Notes under the pieces: model-generated
Database searches by the model: none
Told to the model about the DNA's origin: nothing
The model's input: the letters and a program-made list of their open reading frames with translations, nothing else
DNA from: Litoreibacter arenae DSM 19593
GTDB lineage: Bacteria; Pseudomonadota; Alphaproteobacteria; Rhodobacterales; Rhodobacteraceae
Assembly: GCF_000442275.2 (NCBI RefSeq)
Contig: NZ_KE557311.1
Span: forward strand, 16,334 to 80,333
Reading direction: 5' to 3'
Length of the DNA: 64,000 bases
Shown: positions 1-8,996 of the stretch, piece after piece
Layout: each line of letters begins with the position of its first letter
Numbering within the stretch: the stretch's first letter is position 1
Program-made: the position numbers and the translations under genes

Positions 1-781
1 AGTCATTTAGAACGGTCTTGACCTCCCCTGCCGCGATGCCATCCTTGATGATGAAATCCGGCAGCAAAGTCATGCCATTGCCTGATTTGGCCAGAGAATA
101 CAGAAAATCACCGTTGTTCGACAGGATGGCAGACCCTGCCGTGATTTGACGTTTTGCACCGTCCTTGCGAAGCGCCCAAACCTCTGGCTGTCCCGTCGCA
201 GAATATGACATGCAAAAGGCCGGGTCGAGGTCGTCGGGACCTTCAGGTGCCGGCGTGCGCTCGAATAGACTGGGGGCCGCAACGATCTGGCGCGGAACCT
301 CGCATACTTTTCGCCAGATCGTCGATTTGTCTGACGGCGGACCCGATACCCGGATGGCCAGATCGCAATTCTCCTCGACGATATCCACAAACGCATCCGT
401 CAATGTAACATCAAGCGAGATATTCGGATAGGCAAGATGAAACCGGTCAATCAGCGCGGGCAACAAACGCAGGCCCAATGACATCGGCGCGTTGATGGAA
501 AGCCGCCCACGGTCCGGGCGTGCAGCGCGCGTGATTTCGTCCGTGACGCGTTCAAACTCTTCAACGACCGGCCTAAACCGCGCCGCAACGATGGCACCAG
601 CGCTGGTCAGCGCCACCTGCCGCGTTGTGCGTACCAAAAGCTGCTGACCCAGTTCTTCTTCGAGTTTTGCAACAATCCGCGTCACAGAAGCGGGGGTCAT
701 GTGAAGGCTGCGCGCCGCCGCCGCAAAGCTGCTAAGCTCCGCAACCTTCAGAAAGACGCGAACGGGTTTGATATCGTGCAT
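1..781 (-). CDS. LysR-family transcriptional regulator, C-terminus cut by window start
   Basis: About 260 N-terminal residues are visible. Translation from the ATG at 781 gives a winged helix-turn-helix (residues 1-60, with FAAAARSLHMTPASVTRIV as recognition region), followed by a LysR substrate-binding domain that runs off the window. The gene is divergent from the ring-cleaving dioxygenase at 896, the usual LysR arrangement, and a perfect 7-bp inverted repeat (789-807) lies in the shared promoter. I infer that it controls the dioxygenase cluster, probably in response to an aromatic or quinone-like effector. The family assignment is firm; the effector is unknown. The final residues cannot be judged. 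Confidence 0.9.
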   Translation of the reverse strand, partial: MHDIKPVRVFLKVAELSSFAAAARSLHMTPASVTRIVAKLEEELGQQLLVRTTRQVALTSAGAIVAARFRPVVEEFERVTDEITRAARPDRGRLSINAPMSLGLRLLPALIDRFHLAYPNISLDVTLTDAFVDIVEENCDLAIRVSGPPSDKSTIWRKVCEVPRQIVAAPSLFERTPAPEGPDDLDPAFCMSYSATGQPEVWALRKDGAKRQITAGSAILSNNGDFLYSLAKSGNGMTLLPDFIIKDGIAAGEVKTVLND

Positions 782-788
782 TTGCCAT

Positions 789-807
789 TATTGCTTTATT
801 AGCAATA
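789..807. promoter_or_regulatory. Candidate LysR operator (inverted repeat TATTGCT-N5-AGCAATA)
   Basis: Arms TATTGCT (789-795) and AGCAATA (801-807) are perfect reverse complements around TTATT. It starts 8 bp from the LysR start codon and lies about 90 bp before the dioxygenase start. The form fits the T-N11-A dyads bound by LysR proteins. Assignment to this regulator is inference from position and symmetry. Confidence 0.6.
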
Positions 808-895
808 GTAAATGCAATCACCTTTCTATTCTGCGCAATGAGGTGTTGCCCTATCTTCAATTCAACGAAAGATTGAAGATCTGAAAGGCAATACC

Positions 896-1828
896 ATGAT
901 CAAAGACATCAAAGGTCTGCACCACGTCACCTCCATGGCGGGCGATGCCGCAGAAAACAACGCATTCTTCACCGACACACTCGGCCTGCGCCGGGTCAAG
1001 AAAACCGTGAATTTCGACGCTCCCGAAGTCTACCACCTCTATTACGGCGACGAAATCGGCACGCCCGGCTCCGTCATGACTTATTTCCCGTTTGGCAACA
1101 TGCCCAAGGGGCGTCGTGGCACGGGCGAGGTTGGCACCACCGAGTTTGCCGTTCCCAAAGGCGCGCTGCCGTTCTGGAAAGAGCGGCTTGGCAATTACGG
1201 CGTGACCGGCCTGAAAGAGAACAGCTTTCTGGGCGAGAACCGCCTGCAATTTGACGGCCCCGATGGCGACGGCTTTGCGCTTGTTGAAAGCGAAGCCCGC
1301 GACCGCAGCCCTTGGACCGGAACAGATGTACCACAAGATGCGGGCATTCTGGGTTTCCACGGCGCACGTTTCACCTTGCGTGATGCAGCGGCCACCGGCG
1401 AATTGCTGAGCTTCATGGGCTACCAAAAAGACGAAACCGCTGGTGACGTCACCCGCTACCGCATTGAAGGTGGCAACGCCGCCGACACAATCGACCTCGA
1501 AGAACTGTCCGGTGCAAAAACCGCTGGTCAGGGCGCTGGTTCGGTTCACCACATCGCATTCGCGGTAGAGAACCGTGCCAAGCAGTTGGAAGTCCGCAAG
1601 GCGCTGATGGATACTGGCTATCAGGTCACGCCGGTGATCGACCGTGACTACTTCTGGGCGATCTATTTCCGCACCCCCGGCGGCATCCTGTTCGAGGTGG
1701 CCACCAACGAGCCGGGCTTTGACCGCGACGAAGATACCAAACACCTTGGCGAGGCCTTGAAACTGCCTGACCGCTACGAGCCCCACCGCGCCCAAATCGA
1801 GGGGCTGCTGCCCCCGCTGAATTCGTAA
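896..1828 (+). CDS. Ring-cleaving extradiol dioxygenase, VOC superfamily (MhqO/PcpA-like)
   Basis: A 310-residue protein made of two VOC (glyoxalase-fold) modules. It opens with GLHHVTSMAGD, has HHIAFAV near residue 218, and ends its second module with GILFEVATNEPGF. These give the two His and one Glu that bind the metal in PcpA/MhqO hydroquinone 1,2-dioxygenases. Members cleave (chloro)hydroquinones or related 1,4-diols using Fe(II). It is followed 12 bp later by an MhqD-like esterase, the same pairing seen in the quinone-responsive mhq genes of Bacillus. A role in opening quinone-derived rings is therefore likely. The exact substrate cannot be read from sequence. A GGCAATACC stretch precedes the ATG and no strong Shine-Dalgarno is visible. 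Confidence 0.85.
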   Translation: MIKDIKGLHHVTSMAGDAAENNAFFTDTLGLRRVKKTVNFDAPEVYHLYYGDEIGTPGSVMTYFPFGNMPKGRRGTGEVGTTEFAVPKGALPFWKERLGNYGVTGLKENSFLGENRLQFDGPDGDGFALVESEARDRSPWTGTDVPQDAGILGFHGARFTLRDAAATGELLSFMGYQKDETAGDVTRYRIEGGNAADTIDLEELSGAKTAGQGAGSVHHIAFAVENRAKQLEVRKALMDTGYQVTPVIDRDYFWAIYFRTPGGILFEVATNEPGFDRDEDTKHLGEALKLPDRYEPHRAQIEGLLPPLNS

Positions 1829-1840
1829 AGGAGACGTCAG

Positions 1841-2449
1841 ATGTCGACGGATACCTATCACGCATTGATCAAAGCGCCCGTCAAGGGCGCGCCGGTCATC
1901 TTTGCCTTTCACGGCACGGGCGGCAACGAGCACCAGTTCTTCGACCTTGCGCAGCAAATGTTGCCGGACGCGGGCGTGGTCTCGCCGCGCGGTGACGTGT
2001 CCGAGCACGGGGCCGCACGGTTTTTCCGCCGCACCGGCGAGGGCGTCTATGACATGGACGACCTTGCCAAGCGGACCGAAGCGATGGCGGACTTCATCAA
2101 GGCCCATGCCGCATCGGCCCCTTCGTCGCCGGTCTACGGCTTCGGCTATTCAAACGGCGCGAACATTCTCGCGTCTGTCGTGATGAAACACCCGGACCTG
2201 TTCGACCGCGTCGGCCTGCTGCACCCGTTGATCCCTTGGGAGCCGAAGGCGGCCCCTGCCCTGACGGGCAAGCGCGTGCTGATCACCGCTGGTCGGCGCG
2301 ACCCGATCTGCCCGTGGCCCGAAAGCCAGCGGCTCATTGATTGGTTTGGGGCGCAAGGTGCCGACGTCGCAACCGAGGTCCACGAGGGTGGCCACGAGCT
2401 GCAGCAGCAAGAAGTGTCTGCACTGCATAGTTTTCTGACAGCCACTTAG
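1841..2449 (+). CDS. Alpha/beta hydrolase, phospholipase/carboxylesterase type (MhqD-like)
   Basis: A 202-residue soluble esterase of the YpfH/MhqD group. The oxyanion-region HGTGGNE is at residues 24-30 and the nucleophile elbow GFGYSNG places the serine at 104. The Asp of GRRDPICP (about 154) and the His of EGGHELQ (about 189) complete the triad. AAGGAGACGTCAG gives a good ribosome site. It sits 12 bp after the ring-cleaving dioxygenase and is almost certainly co-transcribed. By analogy with MhqD it would process a carboxylic ester or thiol adduct formed during quinone detoxification. The fold is certain; the substrate is inferred. Confidence 0.85.
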   Translation: MSTDTYHALIKAPVKGAPVIFAFHGTGGNEHQFFDLAQQMLPDAGVVSPRGDVSEHGAARFFRRTGEGVYDMDDLAKRTEAMADFIKAHAASAPSSPVYGFGYSNGANILASVVMKHPDLFDRVGLLHPLIPWEPKAAPALTGKRVLITAGRRDPICPWPESQRLIDWFGAQGADVATEVHEGGHELQQQEVSALHSFLTAT

Positions 2450-2476
2450 CCGAACTCTAGCCGAAGGAGGCGAACA

Positions 2477-3178
2477 ATGATTACGATCCATCAAAAAGCC
2501 GTCCGAGGGCATACCCAAGCGGGCTGGCTTAACAGCTATCATACGTTTTCGTTCGGCACGTTTCAGGACCCCAACCGGATGGGATTCGGAAACCTGCGCG
2601 TGTTGAACGACGACACGATCATCCCCGGATCAGGCTTTGCGGCGCATGGCCATGAAAGCATGGACATTCTGACTTATGTCACCAAAGGCCAGCTGCGCCA
2701 CGAAGACGATCAGGGCAATGTCTCGCTTATCTCGGCGGGTCAGGCACAGTTGATGTCGGCAGGTGAAGGCGTCACCCATTCCGAGCGCAATGCGTCGGAT
2801 AAGGACACCGCGCAGTTATTGCAAATCTGGTTGATCCCCGATGAAGCCGGCGGGACACCTACCTATGCACAAAAGGCTGTCCCTCAAGACGGTGATGTTC
2901 TTCTGGCTGGTCCAGCGGGCACGGACGCACTCTTGCAGCTCAAGTCTGACACGACCGTCCAGCTGATACGCGCAGGCGAAGGCAGTTCAACGCCTCTCGA
3001 TGATCCGAATACCTTGCGCTTTGTCCATTTGGTCGACGGTCTGGCCTTTGCCGAAGGTGAACGCCTGAGCGCCGGAGACGGGCTTCAAATTCCGGCAGGC
3101 GAGACGACCGCGCTGGACTGGGCAACCGATGGCGAGGCGCTGCTGTTCACGATGCCAACCCAAAAACGAAACCGCTAG
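2477..3178 (+). CDS. Pirin-family bicupin, YhhW-like
   Basis: A 233-residue bicupin. The N-terminal cupin carries FAAHGHESMDIL and GVTHSERN, which supply the His-His-His-Glu metal site of pirins and YhhW (a quercetin 2,3-dioxygenase in vitro). The C-terminal cupin is degenerate, as usual. AAGGAGGCGAACA precedes the ATG. It is the third gene of the run, 27 bp after the esterase, and a second, longer pirin lies at 7763. Pirins often accompany electrophile or quinone stress genes; whether this one is enzymatic or regulatory is unknown. Confidence 0.85.
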   Translation: MITIHQKAVRGHTQAGWLNSYHTFSFGTFQDPNRMGFGNLRVLNDDTIIPGSGFAAHGHESMDILTYVTKGQLRHEDDQGNVSLISAGQAQLMSAGEGVTHSERNASDKDTAQLLQIWLIPDEAGGTPTYAQKAVPQDGDVLLAGPAGTDALLQLKSDTTVQLIRAGEGSSTPLDDPNTLRFVHLVDGLAFAEGERLSAGDGLQIPAGETTALDWATDGEALLFTMPTQKRNR

Positions 3179-3191
3179 AAAGGAAAATCCT

Positions 3192-3881
3192 ATGTCTAAA
3201 CTTGACGTCCTGACGCCCGAAAACAGCCAACTGATCTTTATCGACCAGCAGCCGCAGATGGCCTTTGGCGTGCAATCCATAGACCGTCAGGTGCTAAAAA
3301 ATAACACCGTGGGTCTGGCCAAAGCAGGCAGGATTTTCAACATCCCGACGGTGATTACCACGGTCGAGACGGAAAGTTTCTCGGGTCATACCTTCCCCGA
3401 ACTGCTGGACGTCTTCGACGACGCGCCCCTGCTGGAGCGGACCTCGATGAATTCCTGGGACGACCAGAAAGTGCGCGATGCGCTGGCCGAGGGGGCCAAG
3501 GACGGGCGCAAGAAGATCGTGGTCTCCGGCCTGTGGACCGAGGTGTGCAACCTGACCTTCGCGCTGTCATGCATGCGTGACACCGACTACGAGATTTACA
3601 TGGTTGCCGATGCCTCCGGCGGCACCTCTGTCGAAGCGCATAAATACGCGATGGACCGCATGGTGCAGGCGGGCGTCGTCCCCGTCACGTGGCAGCAGGT
3701 CTTGCTGGAATGGCAGCGCGACTGGGCCAAGCGGGACACCTATGACGCGGTGATGGACCTCGTCCGCGAACACTCCGGTGCCTACGGTATGGGCGTCGAT
3801 TACGCCTATACGATGGTTCACAAGGCAGCCCGCCGTGGCAAGCACAAGGGTCTGGTGCAGGCACCTATTCCCGCACTTTAA
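3192..3881 (+). CDS. Isochorismatase-fold cysteine hydrolase (YcaC-like)
   Basis: A 229-residue protein. The start chosen is the ATG at 3192, preceded by AAAGGAAAATCC; a longer in-frame reading would overlap the pirin. It has the Asp (LIFIDQQ, residue 18), Lys (RKKIVVSG, 107-108) and Cys (WTEVCN, 119) of the isochorismatase-like triad, and closest overall resemblance is to YcaC-type hydrolases. The family hydrolyses amides, ureides or vinyl ethers, and YcaC's own substrate is unsettled. It lies 13 bp after the pirin gene and is followed by a strong terminator, so it probably ends the first transcription unit. Confidence 0.85.
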   Translation: MSKLDVLTPENSQLIFIDQQPQMAFGVQSIDRQVLKNNTVGLAKAGRIFNIPTVITTVETESFSGHTFPELLDVFDDAPLLERTSMNSWDDQKVRDALAEGAKDGRKKIVVSGLWTEVCNLTFALSCMRDTDYEIYMVADASGGTSVEAHKYAMDRMVQAGVVPVTWQQVLLEWQRDWAKRDTYDAVMDLVREHSGAYGMGVDYAYTMVHKAARRGKHKGLVQAPIPAL

Positions 3882-3889
3882 ACACGATA

Positions 3890-3921
3890 CCTGCCGGGCC
3901 CATTGCCCGGCAGGCCCTTTT
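3890..3921 (+). terminator. Rho-independent terminator after the isochorismatase gene
   Basis: The perfect 10-bp stem CCTGCCGGGC/GCCCGGCAGG (3890-3899 and 3905-3914) has a CCATT loop and is followed by CCCTTTT. It sits 8 bp after the stop codon. Confidence 0.85.
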
Positions 3922-3955
3922 GCTTTGCCAGTCACCACTACCGGGAGATACCTCC

Positions 3956-5821
3956 ATGACCGTCGCCGACCTCGTTTTGACCAACGCCAGGATCACCACG
4001 CTTGATCCTGATCACCCTGAAGCCACAGCTATCGCGATGGCGGACGGCAAAATCCTTGCCACCGGGTCAGACGCCGACATCATGCGCAGATACGGCGACG
4101 CGAAAAAGGTCATCGACCTTAACAGGCGCCGGGTGATCCCCGGCCTCAACGACAGCCACACCCATGTGATCCGTGGCGGCCTGAGCTACAACATGGAGTT
4201 GCGGTGGGAAAACGTGCCCTCCGTGGCCGATGCGCTGGCCATGCTGCGCAGGCAAGCGGCCAACACCCCTTCGCCGCAATGGGTCCGTGTGGTGGGCGGC
4301 TGGTCCGAGTTCCAGTTTGCCGAGCGCCGCATGCCGACGCTGGACGAAATCAACGACGCCGCCCCCGACACGCCTGTTTTCATCCTGCACCTTTACGCGC
4401 GTGCCATGCTGAACCGTGCTGCGCTAAAAGTGCTGGGCATCGACAGGGACACCCCCAATCCCCCCGGCGGCGAGATCGAGCGCGACGCGAAGGGCAACCC
4501 GACTGGTATGTTGATCGCGAAACCGTCTGCGCTGATCCTGTATTCCACATTGGCGCAGGGGCCGAAGCTGCCCATCGAGGACCAGATCAATTCCACCCGT
4601 CACTTCATGCGCGAATTGAACCGCCTTGGCGTCACCTCCGTCATTGATGCGGGCGGCGGCGGGCAGAATTACCCCGAAGACTACGATGTCGTGCAAAAAC
4701 TCAACGACGAGGGCAAGCTGACGCTGCGCATTGCCTATAACCTGTTTGCGCAAAATGCCGGATCGGAACTGTCAGACTACGAACGTTGGATCGGCATGAC
4801 CGAACCGGGTGCCGGTGACGCAATGCTGCGCATGAACGGCGCAGGCGAGAACCTCGCCTGGTCTGCGGCGGATTTCGAGAATTTCCTTGAGCCGCGGCCC
4901 GAGCCCGCGCCTGTGATGGAAGAGGAGCTTGAGAAGATCGTCGAATTGCTGGCCACGAATGAATGGCCTTTCCGCATCCACGCGACCTATGACGAGACCA
5001 TCGACCGCTTCCTGACTGTGTTCGAGCGGGTGAACGGCAAGACGCCGTTCAAGACACGGTTCATAATCGACCATGCCGAAACGATCAGCCCGCGCAACAT
5101 CGAGCGGATCAAAGCCCTTGGTGGCGGCATCGCGACCCAGCACCGGATGGCGTTTCAAGGCGAGTATTTCGTCGACCGCTACGGCGCGCAAGCCGCCGAG
5201 GCCACCCCGCCTATGCGGGAGATGTTGAAGAACGGCCTGCCTGTTGGTGGCGGCACCGACGCCACCCGTGTGGCGAGCTATGACCCTTGGGTTGCGCTGC
5301 ACTGGCTGACGACGGGCAAAACCGTGGGTGGCCTGACCCTTTACGGCGAAGATAACCACCTGACCCGCGAAGAAGCACTGGCGATCTGGACGACCGGGTC
5401 CGCGTGGTTTTCGGGCGAGCAGGATGTGAAAGGCATGCTCAAGCCCGGCATGTACGCCGATCTGGCCGTTCTGTCAGACGATTTGATGTCTGTGCCTGAC
5501 AACCGCATCCGCTCCATCACCTCGGTGATGACGGTGGTTGACGGGCGCGTGGTCTACGCGGAAGCGGAGTTTGCCGATCACAGCCCGTCCTTGCCCCCAG
5601 CCAGCCCCGACTGGTCGGTCAACGCGACCTTCGCCAGCCCCGGCATGCGCGCCGCACCGCTGTCGCCAGCATCGACAGACATGCGCGCCTGCCATGACGG
5701 CTGCGCGTCTGGCTGCGGGATGCACGGCCACGACCATGGCATCGCTTGGGCGAACCCGATTCCCGTGCGCGACAAGAGTGCGTTCTGGGGTGCCCTGGGC
5801 TGTTCGTGTTTTGCCGTTTAA
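3956..5821 (+). CDS. YtcJ-like amidohydrolase (family 3) with Cys/His-rich tail
   Basis: A 621-residue metal-dependent hydrolase. The ATG at 3956 follows CCGGGAGATACCTCC. The N-terminal metal motif is NDSHTHVIRGG; metal ligands continue through RIHATYD, IIDHAET and GGTDATR, in the order of the amidohydrolase_3 barrel. The C-terminus returns to the small beta-sandwich (LKPGMYADLAVLSDD). Unusually, the last 45 residues form a Cys- and His-rich tail (MRACHDGCASGCGMHGHDH and GCSCFAV) that could bind metal and is not part of the core fold. It opens the second transcription unit, before GNAT, MFS and pirin genes. Substrate unknown; YtcJ proteins are assigned only loosely. Confidence 0.85.
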   Translation: MTVADLVLTNARITTLDPDHPEATAIAMADGKILATGSDADIMRRYGDAKKVIDLNRRRVIPGLNDSHTHVIRGGLSYNMELRWENVPSVADALAMLRRQAANTPSPQWVRVVGGWSEFQFAERRMPTLDEINDAAPDTPVFILHLYARAMLNRAALKVLGIDRDTPNPPGGEIERDAKGNPTGMLIAKPSALILYSTLAQGPKLPIEDQINSTRHFMRELNRLGVTSVIDAGGGGQNYPEDYDVVQKLNDEGKLTLRIAYNLFAQNAGSELSDYERWIGMTEPGAGDAMLRMNGAGENLAWSAADFENFLEPRPEPAPVMEEELEKIVELLATNEWPFRIHATYDETIDRFLTVFERVNGKTPFKTRFIIDHAETISPRNIERIKALGGGIATQHRMAFQGEYFVDRYGAQAAEATPPMREMLKNGLPVGGGTDATRVASYDPWVALHWLTTGKTVGGLTLYGEDNHLTREEALAIWTTGSAWFSGEQDVKGMLKPGMYADLAVLSDDLMSVPDNRIRSITSVMTVVDGRVVYAEAEFADHSPSLPPASPDWSVNATFASPGMRAAPLSPASTDMRACHDGCASGCGMHGHDHGIAWANPIPVRDKSAFWGALGCSCFAV

Positions 5822-5838
5822 CCAAGGAGGAAAATTTA

Positions 5839-6138
5839 ATGTCTGACCTGAAAATCACATTTGCCGAAACCGAACTGAAGGGCCGCTACCGCGCCACTTT
5901 GGACGGAATTGATGGGGCCGGAGAGCTGATCATCAAGAAAGTATCGCCGACGCTGATCATCGCCGATCACACCGAAGTTCCTGAAACTATGGGCGGACGC
6001 GGCGTGGCCCGCGCGCTTGTCGATCGTTTGATTGCGGATGCCCGCGAAAAGGGTCAGCGCATCGTGCCATTCTGCCCCTATGTCCGCGCGTTCGCGAAGA
6101 AACATCCGGAGGATGTGGCCGATGTCATCCAGTGGTAA
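5839..6138 (+). CDS. Small GNAT-like acetyltransferase (CG domain, YidJ type)
   Basis: A 99-residue single-domain protein. AAGGAGGAAAATTTA gives a strong ribosome site for the ATG at 5839. It has the shortened GCN5-related core: a beta hairpin (ADHTEVPETMGGRGVARALV) with the acetyl-CoA pyrophosphate loop GGRGVA, then a CPYVRAF segment near the C-terminus whose Cys is conserved in this group. Members acetylate unknown small amines or proteins. Its last 17 bp overlap the MFS gene, so the two are translationally linked. Confidence 0.8.
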   Translation: MSDLKITFAETELKGRYRATLDGIDGAGELIIKKVSPTLIIADHTEVPETMGGRGVARALVDRLIADAREKGQRIVPFCPYVRAFAKKHPEDVADVIQW

Positions 6139-7714
6139 AACCGAGGCGGTCGGCGCGTTCTCTCCGTTCGCGCACACCGCTTTCGCGCTTTTGTGGACCG
6201 CGACGCTGATCTCGAACATCGGGACGTGGATGCATGATGTCGGCGCGGGCTGGCTGATGACCACGCTTGATCCGACCCCCGCCGTGGTGACGCTGGTTCA
6301 AGCCTCGACCACATTGCCGGTCTTTCTGTTCGCACTGCTGGCTGGCACGCTTGCGGACAGGTTCGACAAGCGGCGCATGTTGATTGTCATCAACCTCTGT
6401 CTCACGGTCGTGGTTTTCGTGCTGGCCCTTCTTGTGTGGCAAGAGCTTATGACGCCCGTTCTGCTGATCCTGTTCACGCTGGCGATCGGCACGGGAGCGG
6501 CCTTCATGGCGCCGGCCTGGCAAGCGATTGTGCCCAGCCTTGTGCCGCGCGAGAAACTCAAACCCGCGATTGCCCTGAACTCGATGGGTATCAATATCAG
6601 CCGCGCCATCGGCCCCGCCGTAGCAGGTGTGCTGATCGCCAGCATCGGGCTCGCGGCCCCTTTCGCGCTGAATGCAGCGAGCCACCTTGTCATTCTTGCG
6701 GCGCTGTTCCTGTGGCGACCAACGGACCTACCCGCAAAGAAGAGCCACGGCAGCCTTCTGTCGGAAATGGGCACGGGCCTGCGCCATGTGCGCCATAACC
6801 CTGCGATGTTGGCCACCGCCGTTCGCGCCTTGGCGTTCTTTTTGTTTGCCTCCGCCTATTGGTCCCTTCTGCCATTGATTGCGCGCAACGCCGAAGGCGG
6901 CGGGTCGGAGCTATACGGCATCTTGATGGCCCTCATCGGCACCGGAGCCGTCGTCGGGGCCTTGCTGCTGCCGCGTCTGTCCAAACGGTTTGACGCGGAT
7001 ATGACCGTGCGCATTGGCACCGCTGGGACAATGGCTGCGCTGCTGGCGATGGCCTTGTCGAGCGCACCCGTCGCCCTGATGGCCGCCGCCTTTGTCGGTG
7101 GTCTGTCATGGATAGCTGTTTTGACCTCGTTCAACGTCTCGGCCCAGACCGCATTGCCAAACTGGGTACGCGCCCGAGGCCTTGCGGTGTTCTTGATGGT
7201 GTTTTTCGGGTCCATGTCGCTTGGCTCTGTCGTCTGGGGGCAAATTGCCACGATCTTGTCGATCAGGGCCGCATTGGTAATCGCCGCCGCTGGATTGTTG
7301 TTCGGCATGCTGGTCACCCGCAAATTTGCGGTGGGCCAAGGCGAAAAGATGGATCTGGACCCTGCCTCTGCCTGGCCCGTGGCCCCCTCCCTCAATGACG
7401 GGCAAAGCGACGACCACGCGGCGATGGTGACTGTCGAATACAATATCGACCCAGCCGATGCCGACACTTTCACAGGTCTTGTGAGAGAATTTTCAAAGGA
7501 ACGGATGCGCGATGGTGCCACGCGGTGGGATATCACGCAAAGTGTCGAGGCACCTGATACTTGGATCGAAGTGTTCCACCTGCCAAGCTGGGCGGAGCAT
7601 CTGGAGCAGCATGAGCGTGCGACGAAATCCGACATCGACCTGCAACAGAAGATCAAAGAACTCGACCGTCATGGTGAAGGACCCGTGGTGCGACACTACC
7701 TCAAGCCCGAGTAA
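6122..7714 (+). CDS. MFS exporter (enterobactin-exporter type) with C-terminal ABM-like domain
   Basis: A 530-residue inner-membrane protein. The start at 6122 (MSSSGKTEA) is chosen over longer frames because it begins just before the first membrane helix and overlaps the GNAT gene by 17 bp. Residues 1-410 have about twelve helices and the loop ADRFDKRRMLI between helices 2 and 3, diagnostic of MFS. Residues 430-530 form a soluble domain (VTVEYNIDPADAD... HLPSWAEHLEQHERAT) like antibiotic-biosynthesis monooxygenase folds, a fusion known for MFS_3 exporters. A role in expelling a toxic aromatic or metabolite fits the cluster; the substrate is not known. Confidence 0.85.
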   Translation: MSSSGKTEAVGAFSPFAHTAFALLWTATLISNIGTWMHDVGAGWLMTTLDPTPAVVTLVQASTTLPVFLFALLAGTLADRFDKRRMLIVINLCLTVVVFVLALLVWQELMTPVLLILFTLAIGTGAAFMAPAWQAIVPSLVPREKLKPAIALNSMGINISRAIGPAVAGVLIASIGLAAPFALNAASHLVILAALFLWRPTDLPAKKSHGSLLSEMGTGLRHVRHNPAMLATAVRALAFFLFASAYWSLLPLIARNAEGGGSELYGILMALIGTGAVVGALLLPRLSKRFDADMTVRIGTAGTMAALLAMALSSAPVALMAAAFVGGLSWIAVLTSFNVSAQTALPNWVRARGLAVFLMVFFGSMSLGSVVWGQIATILSIRAALVIAAAGLLFGMLVTRKFAVGQGEKMDLDPASAWPVAPSLNDGQSDDHAAMVTVEYNIDPADADTFTGLVREFSKERMRDGATRWDITQSVEAPDTWIEVFHLPSWAEHLEQHERATKSDIDLQQKIKELDRHGEGPVVRHYLKPE

Positions 7715-7762
7715 CCGCATTGCTCTTACCTGCGGCCCATACTTACCTCTAGGAGATATCAA

Positions 7763-8728
7763 TTGAGCTGGAACCCGACCCAAAACCCCGAATGCCCTGA
7801 ATCGGACACCAACAGCATTGAAACGCTGATTATCCCCCGCGCCCGCGATCTGGGCGGGTTCGAGGTGCGCCGCGCCCTGCCTTCGCCCAAGCGGCAGATG
7901 GTCGGGCCGTTCATTTTCTTCGACCAGATGGGCCCCGCCGAATTCATCAACGAGGGCGGGATCGACGTGCGGCCACACCCCCATATTGGCCTCGGCACCG
8001 TCACCTATTTGTATGACGGCGAGTTCGAGCACCGCGACAGCCTTGGCACACATCAGATGATCTATCCCGGCGAGGTGAACTGGATGACGGCCGGTCGCGG
8101 CGTCACCCATTCGGAGCGGACCAGCGAGGAGACCCGCGCGGGGCGCAGCAAGCTGTTCGGCATTCAGACATGGATTGCCCTGCCCGAAGACCGCGAAGAG
8201 ATGGAGCCCGAGTTCGAGCACCACAAGGAAGCCGCCCTGCCCGTCATTACAGACACTGGCATGACGGCCCGGCTGATCCTCGGCAATGCTTATGGCGAGA
8301 CCAGCCCCGTCACCATGCAATCCGAGACGTTCTATCTGGATGTCGTGCTGGAGGCCGGCGCGTCCTTCCCCCTGCCCGACAACCACGAGGATCGCGGCGT
8401 CTACGTGACCGAAGGCAGCATCGAAGTTGCTGGCGACGTCTTTGAGGCAGGCCGCATGATGGTCTTCCGCCCCGGCGACAAGATGACCCTCAAGGCAGGG
8501 CCACAGGGCGCACGTCTGATGGCGCTAGGCGGGGCGACGCTGAACGAAAAACGCTATATCTGGTGGAACTTCGTGTCGTCGTCCAAGGACCGGATCGAGC
8601 AGGCAAAAGAAGACTGGAACGCGGCCGACTGGGCAAATGGGCCGTTCAAACTGCCCCCCGGCGATGATGCCGAATTCATCGAGATCGACCCTGCTATGAA
8701 TAGAACGAAACCCAAGGAATGGACGTAA
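7763..8728 (+). CDS. Pirin-family protein with TTG start
   Basis: A 321-residue bicupin closer to classic pirin than the YhhW-like gene at 2477. GPFIFFDQMGPAEF and VRPHPHIGLGTVTYL supply the first metal histidines, and GVTHSERT the remaining His and Glu. No ATG is available at the domain start; TTG at 7763 follows AGGAGATATCAA and gives the expected N-terminus (MSWNPTQNP). The gene follows the MFS exporter by 48 bp. Two pirins of different subfamilies in one cluster suggest distinct partners or substrates. The function is not established beyond metal-binding cupin. Confidence 0.85.
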   Translation: MSWNPTQNPECPESDTNSIETLIIPRARDLGGFEVRRALPSPKRQMVGPFIFFDQMGPAEFINEGGIDVRPHPHIGLGTVTYLYDGEFEHRDSLGTHQMIYPGEVNWMTAGRGVTHSERTSEETRAGRSKLFGIQTWIALPEDREEMEPEFEHHKEAALPVITDTGMTARLILGNAYGETSPVTMQSETFYLDVVLEAGASFPLPDNHEDRGVYVTEGSIEVAGDVFEAGRMMVFRPGDKMTLKAGPQGARLMALGGATLNEKRYIWWNFVSSSKDRIEQAKEDWNAADWANGPFKLPPGDDAEFIEIDPAMNRTKPKEWT

Positions 8729-8755
8729 CTACGTCTGGTCTGATCTGATGCAAGA

Positions 8756-8777
8756 GTCCCGGCCGTTTGGCCGGGAC
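8756..8777 (+). terminator. Hairpin ending the pirin transcription unit
   Basis: The perfect 9-bp stem GTCCCGGCC/GGCCGGGAC has a GTTT loop, and flanking AGA..TCT bases extend it imperfectly. There is no T tract, so intrinsic termination is less certain. The rest of the 8,778-8,996 interval shows nothing I can assign. Confidence 0.5.
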
Positions 8778-8996
8778 GGAACTCTCAACTCCATATGCGA
8801 TGGGGCGTATCCCCCTAATGAAACCGATATTTCTGCCCGCATACGTCGCATTCCACGGCTGATCTTCTATTTACGCTCTTAGCAAATTTCACGACTTTCA
8901 GGCCTCGCTTCTAGGCTCTGAATATTCCGGTAGATTATGGATTGTGGCGTTCACACGAGCAGATCAGTCGGCAAGTTAAAATCCTCATATCTGCGC

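Noticed and set aside
857-2107. Long open frame antisense to the dioxygenase and esterase
   Set aside because: It spans two well-supported genes on the other strand and has no ribosome site or motif; long antisense frames are expected in GC-rich DNA.
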